From JBOHTO01 sp050733695 (GTDB taxonomy: Bacteria; Gemmatimonadota; Gemmatimonadetes; Gemmatimonadales; Gemmatimonadaceae): 31,147 nt of DNA. The position numbers and the translations under genes were made by a program. A model generated the notes under the pieces. It was given only the letters and a program-made list of their open reading frames with translations. It was not told where the DNA came from and ran no database searches. The stretch covers positions 1-31,147 of the forward strand of contig JBOHTO010000022.1 in the NCBI GenBank assembly GCA_050733695.1. Direction: 5' to 3'. Each line of letters starts with the position of its first letter. The stretch's first letter is position 1. Below, piece by piece: positions 1 to 7,803 of the stretch.

Positions 1-277
1 GGTTCGTTCCGTTGCTTGGTGCTCACGGCTGGCAGAACTAGGTGGGGCCGAGGTCCGACTGGAGGTTGGAACCCGCGCTACGAACGCCACGCAGCGTCAC
101 GCCGCGCAACGCCGCGAACGCCGCGCAACGCCGCGAACGCCGCGCAACGCCGCGCTCGGAGGCTGCCGGGTTCCGCGGGTCGCGATTCACTGGCTCCCAT
201 CGGTCGACTGACGCGATACTCCGGGATTCCGGGAAAGGGGAGGGGCGTGAGGACATTCTCTGGCGGGGAGGGGACAG
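1..277. other. Left-edge stretch without a supported gene
   Basis: No reading frame here has recognisable protein features. All frames stay open only because GC is high, and their products are Arg/Pro/Ala-rich low complexity. The stretch contains a 19-bp tandem repeat (100-156) and a 15-bp word, acgccacgcagcgtc, at 84-98 that recurs at 440-454. It ends in a purine-rich run (about 234-276) that includes a strong Shine-Dalgarno-like sequence before the ATG at 278. Confidence 0.5.
100..156. repeat. 19-bp tandem repeat, about 3 copies
   Basis: Three consecutive 19-bp units start at 100, 119 and 138. Each unit reads cgccgcgcaacgccgcgaa, and the third differs in its last bases. Each unit is itself made of two related half-units (cgccgcgcaa and cgccgcgaa). 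It lies outside any supported gene, and slippage is a simple explanation for its origin. Confidence 0.85.
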
Positions 278-1102
278 ATGGCCGGAACACAGGGTAGGGC
301 GGGAGGGGATCGGGCGGGTGGGGGGGATGGAGCGGACGGACCGAGCCGACCGGCTCGTCCGGCAATGGGCCGACCGATCGGTTCGTCCACCGCGACCGAG
401 TCGGTGTCCGGGGCCGCGGAGTTGGGCCACGTTCGACTGACGCCACGCAGCGTCGGTTCCGGAGCCGGTGCGCGACCGTTCTTTCCGCCGCCATGCCCTG
501 CCCGGGGGCCAACGCCATCGTTGGCCGGCCATCCGATGCCGTCGCCGGCACACCCTCCGACGCCGCCCCTCCACCACCAGGATGGCCTCGGCCATGTGCC
601 CGCCGCTGATTCGCTCGCCGACGGAGCGGCTACAGCAGCTGCAGCGGCTGCAGCGCCCGCAACCCCCGCAGCGCCTGCAGCGCCTGCAGCGCCCCGGCCG
701 CTTCCACGCGCCGTTGACGGTACGGCCGGCTCGCCCAAGGCACAGCCGGCGGAAGTCTCACTGCAGCCAACGATCGAGCCGCTGCCAGCCGAGCTCGCAC
801 CGGGGCAGGTAGGATCGGTTCCAGAGGCGAGCTCCGACAACGTGTTCGCTGAATCGCGTATTGTATTGAACCGCAGCGCATTGGGATTGTCATCTGAAGT
901 ACCACATGAGCCGCTCGAGGCGGCGGCCTCGCCGACCGCGAGCGGGATCGAGCGCCTGGCCGCAGCCCTGGAATGCCTGGCCGTGCGCGTTCGCCAACGC
1001 GACCTGGCTCTCGATGATGAGGTCGCTGATCGGGCCGCGGCCGCAGGCGAAGCGTCGACCCTGGCGGCCGTGCTCTCGGCCCTGCTCAGCCCGGAGAAGT
1101 AG
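278..1102 (+). CDS. Hypothetical protein, Ala/Pro-rich with a C-terminal helical segment
   Basis: This 274-residue protein is not recognised. Three parts are visible. Residues 1-110 are Gly/Pro/Arg-rich with no fold evident. Residues about 115-140 form an Ala/Pro run encoded by near-repeats of gcagcgcctgcagcgcc. The C-terminal ~55 residues look like amphipathic helices (IERLAAALECLAVRVRQRD) and are the most protein-like part. The ATG at 278 follows a strong purine-rich ribosome-binding site (cggggaggggacag). A later ATG at 536 would remove the least protein-like part but has no such site, so the start is uncertain. The stop (TAG) lies 9 bases before acyP, suggesting co-transcription. There is no signal peptide or membrane segment. 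I am fairly sure the 3' half is coding and much less sure of the 5' half. Confidence 0.45.
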   Translation: MAGTQGRAGGDRAGGGDGADGPSRPARPAMGRPIGSSTATESVSGAAELGHVRLTPRSVGSGAGARPFFPPPCPARGPTPSLAGHPMPSPAHPPTPPLHHQDGLGHVPAADSLADGAATAAAAAAAPATPAAPAAPAAPRPLPRAVDGTAGSPKAQPAEVSLQPTIEPLPAELAPGQVGSVPEASSDNVFAESRIVLNRSALGLSSEVPHEPLEAAASPTASGIERLAAALECLAVRVRQRDLALDDEVADRAAAAGEASTLAAVLSALLSPEK

Positions 1103-1111
1103 CCGACCTCA

Positions 1112-1390
1112 ATGTCAGTTGTCCGGCTCGTGGTTACTGGGCAGGTGCAGGGAGTCGGATTCCGCTGGTTCGTCCGGGAGCGCGCCTCCGCGCTCGGCCT
1201 GGGCGGCTGGGTTCGAAACCGCAGCGACGGGGCTGTGGAGATCACCGTCTCGGGCGAGGCACCGGTCGTGGATGAGCTGATCAGTCTGGTCGAGAAAGGA
1301 CCGCCGGGTGCCCGCATAGGTGCAGTGCGCCGGCTCGACCCGGAGCCCGGCCCCACGGACCTGCCCCGTCCGTTCGTCATCCGGCACTGA
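1112..1390 (+). CDS. acyP: Acylphosphatase
   Basis: Small cytosolic enzyme that hydrolyses the carboxyl-phosphate bond of acyl phosphates to a carboxylate plus phosphate (EC 3.6.1.7). The 92-residue length is normal for the family. The N-terminal signature GQVQGVGFRWF is present, with the phosphate-binding Arg at residue 18. The following GGWVRN supplies the catalytic Asn at residue 36. The remainder fits the ferredoxin-like alpha/beta sandwich. The gene abuts apt: its TGA ends at 1390 and the apt ATG begins at 1391, so translation is probably coupled. A link between AcyP and Apt beyond sharing a transcript is not evident. Identification is secure from the signature. Confidence 0.95.
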   Translation: MSVVRLVVTGQVQGVGFRWFVRERASALGLGGWVRNRSDGAVEITVSGEAPVVDELISLVEKGPPGARIGAVRRLDPEPGPTDLPRPFVIRH

Positions 1391-1957
1391 ATGATGAGTG
1401 CCGCCACGGGCGGGAACGCAGGAGCTGATCTCGAGCGGGAACTGCGTGCGCGGATCCGCGACATCGCCGACTTCCCGACGCCGGGGATCGTCTTCAAGGA
1501 CATCACGCCGGTGCTTGCTGATGCCGACCTGTTCGCCCGGGTGATCGACGCCATGGCGGCGCCCTTCGCTCGGGCGGGCGTCACGCACGTCGCGGCGATC
1601 GAGAGCCGCGGCTTCATTCTGGGCGGACCGATCGCCCGGCTGCTGCGTGCCGGTTTCATTCCGATCAGGAAGCGGGGAAAGCTGCCCTCCGATACGGTCT
1701 CGATCGAGTACGCGCTGGAGTATGGCAGCGATGTACTGGAGATTCACGCCGACGCGCTGGGCAATGCAGCCGGTGCGGCACGGGTACTCGTGGTCGACGA
1801 CGTGCTTGCTACGGGTGGCACCGCCTCGGCGGCATGCAAGCTGATCGAACGGGTGGGCGGGGAAGTGTCTGGCCTTACCGTCCTGATTGCGCTCTCTTTC
1901 CTGCCGGGCGTTGTCGCCCTCGGCGATCGCCGGCTCGCCGTAGCTGTAACCTACTGA
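1391..1957 (+). CDS. apt: Adenine phosphoribosyltransferase
   Basis: Purine-salvage enzyme that converts adenine and PRPP to AMP and pyrophosphate (EC 2.4.2.7) in the cytosol. The PRPP-binding motif VLVVDDVLATGGT sits at residues 132-144. The family-typical PGIVFKDITP (31-40) and ESRGF (71-75) are also present. The product is 188 residues, slightly longer than the usual 170-180 because of about 15 extra N-terminal residues. Two ATGs are adjacent (1391 and 1394); either could be used, and the first directly follows the acyP stop codon. Identity is secure. Confidence 0.96.
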   Translation: MMSAATGGNAGADLERELRARIRDIADFPTPGIVFKDITPVLADADLFARVIDAMAAPFARAGVTHVAAIESRGFILGGPIARLLRAGFIPIRKRGKLPSDTVSIEYALEYGSDVLEIHADALGNAAGAARVLVVDDVLATGGTASAACKLIERVGGEVSGLTVLIALSFLPGVVALGDRRLAVAVTY

Positions 1958-1998
1958 CCGGCCACGGTCCAAGACATTCCTCGGGGAGACTGCACCGG

Positions 1999-2220
1999 AT
2001 GAAACCAATCACGATAGTCGGCGCGATTCTGATCGCCGCCGGCGCACTGGCACTGATATTCGGCGGTATCACGTACACGCAGAAGGAAGAGGTGGTCGAC
2101 ATCGGGCCCATCGAGGCTACGGCGGAGCAGCGTGAGCGGATCCCGATTTCGCCCGTGCTGAGTGGCATTGCGATCGTGGCCGGGGTCGCATGCGTCGTCG
2201 CCGGCGTTCGAAAGCGTTGA
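1999..2220 (+). CDS. Small two-helix membrane protein (DUF3185-like)
   Basis: A 73-residue protein with two hydrophobic helices, about residues 4-24 (starting at ITIVGAILIAAGALALIFGG) and 54-70. They are separated by a polar stretch that contains TYTQKEEVVDIGPIEA. This pattern, with a Gly-rich first helix followed by a K-E-E-x-V-D-I-G-P loop, matches the DUF3185-type small inner-membrane proteins; their function is unknown. The ATG at 1999 is chosen because it starts directly at the first helix and follows a purine-rich cggggaga. The frame is open further upstream but only over apt. It lies 41 bases after apt, probably on the same transcript. Its 3' end is 6 bases from the convergent M14 peptidase gene. 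Confidence 0.75.
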   Translation: MKPITIVGAILIAAGALALIFGGITYTQKEEVVDIGPIEATAEQRERIPISPVLSGIAIVAGVACVVAGVRKR

Positions 2221-2226
2221 GGTAGC

Positions 2227-5217
2227 TCAGCGCGCACCCTCCGCGACATCGGTTCGCGTTGGGGGCGGTGGTGCGTCGAGCGCATTCCAGTTCGCGATTG
2301 CATTGAGCGCCAGCGCGAACGAGCCCTGCGTCTCCCAGCGCCAGAACGGGCGGATGCCGAAGAGGATGACGTGCCCTTCACCCACGGGGGCGTCGACGAT
2401 GGCGCCCTTGCCGGCCATCTCGTTCCCGTTCACGAGCAGACCCGAGATGAGCAGGGAATCGGCCATCGGATGGAACGCCAGGATGACGCGGCCGCGCTGT
2501 CGGTCGGCTTCCGCGAGGATTTCCGGATCCACACTTTCGGTCCGGCTGGAGGTGTCGCGCGGCTCGACCTCGAACAGCGGCCGCTGGTTGAAGTAGACGG
2601 GGAAGGTCCCGCGCTCGTAGCCGTAGAGCAGCGGGCTGTCGGGTACTTCGGCGCGCGCGCGGAAGATTGCACCCTGCGCGCGCAGGCCGCGCGCCTCATC
2701 GATGCTCACCGTGGGGTTGAAGCCGAGGTCGATGGGGAGGCGCGTGGAGTTGCCGGTGGCGATGAGAAGCCCGCCGCGCTCCACGAAGCGGCGCAGCGCC
2801 GCCGCACCTTCGAGCCCCATGCCAGGCCGGATGTCATCCGTCGCGTCCAGCTTCCCGAGGTTGGGTGTGGCGTCGGTGCGCTTCCACGGAATGGCGGGTC
2901 CGATCATCGGGCGGCCGTTGATGAGGCGCGAAGTCTCTCGGGCGCTCACGTGCGGGAAGACGACGACGTCGAAGGGATCGAGAGCGCCGGAGCGGCGCAG
3001 GTCCTGATCGGCGATGTAGGTGTACGGTACGCCCATCACGTCGAAGGCATAGCGTACCCAGCCCTCGTTCTGCGTTTCGAGCCAGGAGTGCATGAGCGCA
3101 ATGCGCGGCAGGGAGAGCGTGCGCTGCTCCACACGTGGTGCGTCCGTGACCGCGACCGCCTGCATGCCGAGCGCGCGCACCGCTGCGCGCGCGTCGTCGT
3201 TGGCACGGAGGATGAAGGTGCCGGCGGGATAGTTCGTACCGGCCACTGTGAAGGAAGACTCCGCGACCGCGGTGCGTCCCTGCCCGATCTTCCACGGCAG
3301 CACGGCCGAGCGCCAGTCACCGAGGTGCGCGACGACGAGCGTTCCACCTTCGCCGGTGATGGTGCCTTCGACAGTGGCACTGTCGTCGAGCATGCGCATC
3401 GGGCGCGCGAGCACGGACGAATCGCTGATGGCGACCGTTGCGACGTGGCGGAGTTCGTCGAGCGTCCAGCCGGTGTCGTCGTACGGCTCGGGGTCATCCG
3501 CTCCATAGGTCTGGCGCGCGAGCAGTGTGCGGACGGTCTGCGTGTACGGCTGATCCATTCGCACTATCCAGTCGCCGGTGTGAACAGCAATTGCCGATGC
3601 GGCGCGGTCTGATCGGGATTGGTCGGCAGCCGCCTTGTCGCCGAGCGCGGTGTCCGCCGCCGCAGCCGCTTCGACGGGCGCGTTGGGGTCACTCGGCTCG
3701 CGCGGCGTCATGCTGTCGGTGGGGACGGCGGTATCGCTGCGCGTCGCGGCATCCGATCCGCGCCCGCCATCGCGGCGCAGCTCGAAATCCGCCGTGGCGA
3801 CATGGACCTCCGCGCCATGCGCGCGGAAGAGGTTGACGAGATCAGCCGCCTCGGCGGAGTGTCGCTGCTCCCTCGGGATGAGATACGCGAATGGTGCACT
3901 CTCTCGGCCGCGCTCCACCATGCGCTGCGCCTTGGCGGCGTAGTTGGTGAGGAACGTCTCCGCGTTGTCGGCGACGTACTTGAGCGCTATGAGCACACCC
4001 GACTGCTGGTAGTTGATGTTGCTGCGGATGCACCAGCGCACGCCGTTGACCGGCGGATTCGTGCGATCCCAGCGGCGGTCCGTCTGGCGCGAGGAGAGCT
4101 GGACCGTGTGGCAGTCTGCCCCCGAGGACGTATACGTTTCGTAGAAGCGGCCGATGGCGTTATGGAGGTTGCCAATGGCCAGCATGTAGTTGGGCGCCCA
4201 TCCGTCGTAGAAGCCGTGCGTCCATACGCCTGGGAGTCCACGACGAGTGAGTTCGTTGATCTCCTGGTAGGCGAGCGTGTGCCACTCGTTCACGACGATC
4301 GGATCGAACTGCTCGTTGTAGGGGCCTGTACCGGTGCTGGTGTAGAGAAAAGCGACCGACTCGTGCAGATCATGGAACACGACCGGTTTCCAGCGGAGAT
4401 ATCCATCCATGATGTTCTGCGTGAGCTTCTGCGAGAGCACCATCGCGTCGCGATTGTTGTCGTGCGCCGTATACTTGCCCCAGTAGATGAGATTCCGCCC
4501 GTACGATCCCAGGCCGAGTCGCTTTGCCTGATAGTAGACGTCGACCATCCGGTCGCGGCCGTCGACCTCGACGACCGGCGTGATCAGCGTGATGACATTC
4601 GAGCGGATGGCGCGAACGTAATCCGATTCATCGACGGCGAGGCGGTAGCCAAGCTCGAGGAGCATCTCGGGGCTCCCCGTCTCCGGGGAGTGCATCGCGC
4701 CCGTGAGCCAGTAGATGGGCCTGGCCGTATCGATGAGCCGGTCGCGCTCGGCATGGTCGCCTGCATTCGCGCCCATCGCGAGCGTGCGAGGATCGGCGAG
4801 GCGAGCGAGCATCTCGCGGTAGTCGTCGAGGCGCGTGATCGTCGCCTCGTCTGCGATTGCGACGAGGAGCATCTCGCGCCCGTCGTCGCTCTCGCCGAGG
4901 GAGAAGAGCTTCACGCGTGGCGACGTGCGTGCGAGCTCGCGGAAGTAGCGGTTGATGTCGGCGACGTACGAGAGCTTGCCCACGGTTCCGGGGACGTAGC
5001 CCAGGACATCGAAGGGCGTGGGGACGGTAGGGGAGTCGGGCAGGTAATCGACAAGTTCGGTGGAGAAGTTCCAGACTGAGTCCGTGGGGGTGAGTTCGCG
5101 GATCGTCCGGGTGTAGGCGGAGTCGATCGGCTGCTGCGCGGAGAGGGGGGTGAGGGAGAGCGTGAAGATCGTGAGCAGGGAAAGACAACCGAAGCTTACC
5201 TGGACACTCGTGCGCAT
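2227..5217 (-). CDS. Secreted M14-family zinc carboxypeptidase with C-terminal GATase-like domain
   Basis: Predicted exported zinc metallopeptidase of 996 residues. Residues 1-27 are a signal peptide ending SLTPLSA-QQ. The peptidase domain spans about 35-435. Its HxxE zinc motif is H176-S-P-E179 (GAMHSPETGSPE). An N-N-R-D stretch (HDNNRD, 252-257) corresponds to the substrate-binding Asn/Arg of carboxypeptidase A, and FHDLHES (281-287) gives the third zinc His. E360 (RFYETY) is a candidate catalytic Glu. A low-complexity acidic/Ala linker (about 483-543) separates this from a C-terminal part resembling the class I glutamine-amidotransferase-like fold (stretches such as PFDVVVFPHVSARE and FVERGGLLIATGNS). 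The ATG at 5217 is chosen over one 120 bases upstream because it begins the signal peptide. Substrate is unknown. It is divergent from the lipoprotein gene at 5536. Confidence 0.87.
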   Translation of the reverse strand: MRTSVQVSFGCLSLLTIFTLSLTPLSAQQPIDSAYTRTIRELTPTDSVWNFSTELVDYLPDSPTVPTPFDVLGYVPGTVGKLSYVADINRYFRELARTSPRVKLFSLGESDDGREMLLVAIADEATITRLDDYREMLARLADPRTLAMGANAGDHAERDRLIDTARPIYWLTGAMHSPETGSPEMLLELGYRLAVDESDYVRAIRSNVITLITPVVEVDGRDRMVDVYYQAKRLGLGSYGRNLIYWGKYTAHDNNRDAMVLSQKLTQNIMDGYLRWKPVVFHDLHESVAFLYTSTGTGPYNEQFDPIVVNEWHTLAYQEINELTRRGLPGVWTHGFYDGWAPNYMLAIGNLHNAIGRFYETYTSSGADCHTVQLSSRQTDRRWDRTNPPVNGVRWCIRSNINYQQSGVLIALKYVADNAETFLTNYAAKAQRMVERGRESAPFAYLIPREQRHSAEAADLVNLFRAHGAEVHVATADFELRRDGGRGSDAATRSDTAVPTDSMTPREPSDPNAPVEAAAAADTALGDKAAADQSRSDRAASAIAVHTGDWIVRMDQPYTQTVRTLLARQTYGADDPEPYDDTGWTLDELRHVATVAISDSSVLARPMRMLDDSATVEGTITGEGGTLVVAHLGDWRSAVLPWKIGQGRTAVAESSFTVAGTNYPAGTFILRANDDARAAVRALGMQAVAVTDAPRVEQRTLSLPRIALMHSWLETQNEGWVRYAFDVMGVPYTYIADQDLRRSGALDPFDVVVFPHVSARETSRLINGRPMIGPAIPWKRTDATPNLGKLDATDDIRPGMGLEGAAALRRFVERGGLLIATGNSTRLPIDLGFNPTVSIDEARGLRAQGAIFRARAEVPDSPLLYGYERGTFPVYFNQRPLFEVEPRDTSSRTESVDPEILAEADRQRGRVILAFHPMADSLLISGLLVNGNEMAGKGAIVDAPVGEGHVILFGIRPFWRWETQGSFALALNAIANWNALDAPPPPTRTDVAEGAR

Positions 5218-5535
5218 ATGATCCACTCTTGGTGTGCGTATCGGGTTGGGCGATGCTCGTGGGTAACGCGTCACCCGAGCATCCGGGACGCCAGGCTCAT
5301 GGAAAACTACCGGAGGAGACCTATCTTGGGTTACCAACCTAATGCCCCGGCACGTCGCCGGCGAGCGCGGCTGGTGCGCCCAGGGCAGGTCACAACCCTG
5401 GTTCCGGACGCGACGCGGGGTCTAGAAATCGTAACAGGTCGATCCCCGAATCGTCATGGATGTTCACGCCGCCCGCTGCCTTCGGTGCACACCGTTGCGA
5501 GAATCCGACTCGAACTCCTTCACGGGGAATCGTCA
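5218..5535. other. Divergent intergenic region between the M14 peptidase and a lipoprotein
   Basis: This 318-base stretch should hold the promoters for both divergent genes. I found no convincing -35/-10 pair. It contains a long imperfect inverted repeat (5252-5283) and a smaller one at 5326-5342 (ttgggtt, 3-base loop, aacctaa). A strong Shine-Dalgarno-like cggaggaga (5311-5319) precedes an in-frame TTG at 5326, but starting there would bury the lipoprotein signal peptide 70 residues in, so it is not preferred. Confidence 0.6.
5252..5283. repeat. Imperfect inverted repeat (possible operator or leader hairpin)
   Basis: On the plus strand, gatgctc (5252-5258) pairs with gagcatc (5277-5283). 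Inside it, gggt (5261-5264) pairs with accc (5273-5276) around a central acgcgt palindrome. A two-base gt bulge (5259-5260) lies on one side and one a/c mismatch lies in the core. It sits 34 bases upstream of the M14 peptidase start, so it may be an operator or a hairpin in the 5' leader of that transcript. Confidence 0.6.
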
Positions 5536-6519
5536 ATGCCCTTGCGTCGCCCAGTCCTTCGCGCCGTCCTTCTGCTCGCCGCCTTCGAACTCGCAGCGTG
5601 CCGCGACAGCAGTGGCCCGGACGGCCCGCCACTGACGCATCCGGCATTGGGCGAGGTGTCGGCAGCACTCGCTCTCTCCGGGCGACCACACGGCGTTGCT
5701 GCTAGCGAGTCCGGGGTCTTCTATATATCGCAGATTGACGGCAACTCCGTTACTCGTGGCACGGTAGACTCGACCTCTCAGGCGTTCAGCGGCTCTGTTG
5801 ACGTCGGACTAACACCAGCCCACGTCGCACTGGATGCTGCAGCCACGACGGCCTATACCGCCGATCAATCAGGTAATACTGTGAGCGTTATTGACGTCGC
5901 GACCAACACAATGGTCGGCAGCATCGCACTGACCGACGGCGGCTTCAATCTCGCGGTATTGCCGAATGGGAGCCGGCTCTACGCGACCACTGCCAGCGGA
6001 ACGTTGCACACGATCGATACGCGTGGTCTTGCCGTGATCGGTACAACCGATGTTGGCGGCGGTGCGAACGGCCTCACGTTTCACGAAGCGAGCAGCACGC
6101 TCTACGTGAGCTCGATTCAGGAGTCGCGCATTACCGAGATCGACACCCGCACGAATGCCATCATTCGTACATACGGAGTCAGCGACGGTCCGCAGCGCAT
6201 CGCGGTATCGACCGACGGCAGCGCGCTTTACATCGCCTCGCAGTCGGTTGGGCTCGAGATCCTCGACTTGAACACGGGACGCCGAGCGCCTGTTGTCGGC
6301 GTGGATCCCGGAGCCGTAGGCTTGGCGCTGAGTCCCGACGGCGAACAAGTATACGTTACGAATCCGCCCAAGGGCCTCGTTCACATCGTGGATGTCGCGT
6401 CGCGCTTGGTGGTGAAAGTACTCTCCGGGCTCGCGAGCCCCCGCAATGTCGCGTTCGCCGCGTGGGGGACCACGGCGATCGTCACGGGCGAGGGAAATGA
6501 GGTTTACTTCATCAGGTGA
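5536..6519 (+). CDS. YncE-like beta-propeller lipoprotein
   Basis: A 327-residue exported lipoprotein. The N-terminus has a basic start, a hydrophobic core and a lipobox ending F-E-L-A-A-C at about Cys20, so it should be lipid-anchored in the envelope. The rest consists of YVTN/YncE-type propeller blades, recognisable as repeats of the form 'hxhxDGxxLYhxx...xxhxhIDhxTxxh'. Examples are VSVIDVATNTMVGSI, PNGSRLYATT, STDGSALYIAS and SPDGEQVYVTNP. About six to seven blades fit. Such proteins bind partners or ligands; no catalytic residues are evident and the role is unknown. The ATG at 5536 is chosen because it starts the signal peptide and is preceded by cggggaat. A 7-bp-stem hairpin follows the stop codon directly. 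Confidence 0.8.
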   Translation: MPLRRPVLRAVLLLAAFELAACRDSSGPDGPPLTHPALGEVSAALALSGRPHGVAASESGVFYISQIDGNSVTRGTVDSTSQAFSGSVDVGLTPAHVALDAAATTAYTADQSGNTVSVIDVATNTMVGSIALTDGGFNLAVLPNGSRLYATTASGTLHTIDTRGLAVIGTTDVGGGANGLTFHEASSTLYVSSIQESRITEIDTRTNAIIRTYGVSDGPQRIAVSTDGSALYIASQSVGLEILDLNTGRRAPVVGVDPGAVGLALSPDGEQVYVTNPPKGLVHIVDVASRLVVKVLSGLASPRNVAFAAWGTTAIVTGEGNEVYFIR

Positions 6520-6537
6520 TGCTGGCACCGGCCAGCA
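6520..6537 (+). terminator. Hairpin after the lipoprotein gene (possible terminator)
   Basis: A perfect 7-bp stem, tgctggc / gccagca, with a 4-base loop (accg) starts one base after the TGA at 6519. There is no T-tract after it, so it is either a Rho-assisted terminator, a 3'-end stabilising hairpin or chance. Confidence 0.4.
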
Positions 6538-6645
6538 CCGCTGGCGTTAGTCACTGCGCGGGCCACCCGTGCCGCCAGCGCGGCGCCGGGTTCATTTGAG
6601 GGTGGCGCGAGCGTAGTTTTATGGGGCACGCGCGGTGGAAGATCT

Positions 6646-6719
6646 GCCCCTGTAGCTCAGTCGGATAGAGCAGCGGTTTCCTAAACCGTTGGCCGGGTGT
6701 TCGAGTCACCCCAGGGGCG
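6646..6719 (+). tRNA. tRNA-Arg (anticodon CCT)
   Basis: A complete 74-nt cloverleaf. The acceptor stem GCCCCTG (6646-6652) pairs with CAGGGGC (6712-6718). The D arm is GCTC...GAGC. The anticodon stem GCGGT/ACCGT encloses TTCCTAA, giving anticodon CCT at 6680-6682, which reads AGG (Arg). The T arm GGGTG-TTCGAGT-CACCC is canonical. The discriminator base is G (6719) and CCA is not encoded. A weak possible promoter lies upstream: TTCATT (6591-6596), 17 bases, TAGTTT (6614-6619). No attachment-site repeat or integrase is adjacent. Confidence 0.95.
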
Positions 6720-6755
6720 CTCGTCGCGTACATCCCAGTGCGTTGGCCTCTCTCA

Positions 6756-7439
6756 ATGATCCCGAACCCCATGACTCGTACAGGCGCTGAAGCGCGACCC
6801 CCGGTCCAGGAAGAGCGCGCCGAGACCATCCTCGAATGGATTGAACTTCACACCCGCCATCTCGTTATCGCGACGGTCATTCTGCTCGCGGTCGCCGGAG
6901 GACTCTGGTTCTGGATCCGCTCCAGGGAAATCCGCGCCGCCCGCGCGCAGGAGGGCCTCACGGCGGCGGAGCAGTCGCTGCAGCAGGGCAACCTGCCGCT
7001 CGCGACATCGGACCTGGAGCGGCTGCTTGGGCGCTACGGATCAACGCCGGCCGCGCCGCAGGCGGCGCTCCTCCTGGGTCAGATCTACTTCGAGCGGGGC
7101 GAGTATCAGAGGGGCATCAGCGTCCTCGAGCGTGCTGTCCAGACCGATGCCGGGGAACTGATCGATGCCACATTCAAGTCGCTGATCGCCGATGGATATG
7201 ACGAGCTCGGACGGTACTCAGAGGCAGCGGAACATTACAATCAGGCCGCTGATCTGACGGAGTTTGAAACGGATCGGGCGCTGTACCGTGCGAGCGCTGC
7301 GCGAGCGCTCACGCGCGCCGGAAATGATGCGGAGGCGCTGAGAATCTGGAGCGATCTGGCCGATAACCCGGAGAGCCCGGTCGCGGGTGAGGCGCGGATC
7401 CGTATGGGAGAGCTGACCATCCAATCCGCAGGACGCTAG
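6756..7439 (+). CDS. Membrane-anchored TPR protein (YfgM/BamD-like)
   Basis: A protein of about 227 residues with a short cytoplasmic N-terminus, one transmembrane helix (about residues 36-54, starting HLVIATVILLAVAGGLWFWI) and a long C-terminal region of tetratricopeptide repeats. TPR signatures include AALLLGQIYFERGEYQRGIS, SLIADGYDELGRYSEAAEHY and RASAARALTRAGNDAEALRI. The arrangement resembles YfgM-type (TPR_21) proteins that work near the Sec translocon or in envelope quality control; that role is inferred by architecture only. Start choice is unsettled: GTG 6738, ATG 6756 and ATG 6771 are all in frame and none has a good Shine-Dalgarno. The stop is TAG. Confidence 0.75.
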   Translation: MIPNPMTRTGAEARPPVQEERAETILEWIELHTRHLVIATVILLAVAGGLWFWIRSREIRAARAQEGLTAAEQSLQQGNLPLATSDLERLLGRYGSTPAAPQAALLLGQIYFERGEYQRGISVLERAVQTDAGELIDATFKSLIADGYDELGRYSEAAEHYNQAADLTEFETDRALYRASAARALTRAGNDAEALRIWSDLADNPESPVAGEARIRMGELTIQSAGR

Positions 7440-7803
7440 CTCGCGACGCGTCGAAAGCGTCCCTCCGCGCGGTATGGCAACGGATGGGCGAACGCGACGG
7501 CGTGCGACGCGAACCCGGTCGAGCAGCTCTCCGGCAACCAGCATGAGCGACCCGGGAGTGCCGTTGACGCGTCCGCCACCCAGGAATGTCCGGGTTGCCG
7601 GATGCCGCCAGCAAGGGCGCTGAATGCCGCCAGAAGGCCGCCACGGTTCGCCAGATGACACGCGTATAAGATATGTTATGTAAACAGTTCAGCGCGTGCA
7701 AATGTGGAGAACATCATGGCTGCTGGCTCCATCGCAACCGTAACTGTCTTCCCAACACTCAATTACGGTCTGCTGTCGAGAATTGGCCTGAGGTCGGCGG
7801 CCC
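7440..7803. other. Convergent intergenic region with a doubtful small ORF
   Basis: This 364-base gap lies between the ends of the TPR gene (+) and dapF (-). Its right half (about 7650-7770) is clearly more AT-rich than the surroundings and contains tataagat (7670-7677). The short direct repeat atgccgccag occurs twice near 7600-7632. On the plus strand an ATG at 7716 follows a good ribosome-binding site (gtggaga, 7704-7710) and opens a 63-codon frame to 7907. That frame runs 104 bases into dapF antisense and its second half is low complexity. No terminator with a T-tract was found. Confidence 0.5.

Noticed and set aside
634..694. Repeated gcagcgcctgcagcgcc units as a CRISPR-like or regulatory array
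   Set aside because: They are in-frame Ala/Pro codons with no spacers; simple slippage within a low-complexity coding region explains them.
2371..5079. Two long plus-strand frames (413 and 486 codons) opposite the M14 peptidase
   Set aside because: Products are Arg/Asp/Val-rich without domains, and the minus strand encodes a clear peptidase with signal peptide and zinc motif. High GC keeps the antisense frame open.
5326..6519. Earlier TTG start for the propeller lipoprotein with a strong Shine-Dalgarno at 5311-5319
   Set aside because: It would place 70 charged, low-complexity residues before an obvious lipoprotein signal peptide that begins at the ATG at 5536.
6646..6719. tRNA-Arg as an integration site for a mobile element
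   Set aside because: No duplicated tRNA 3' end, no adjacent integrase and no phage genes were found nearby.
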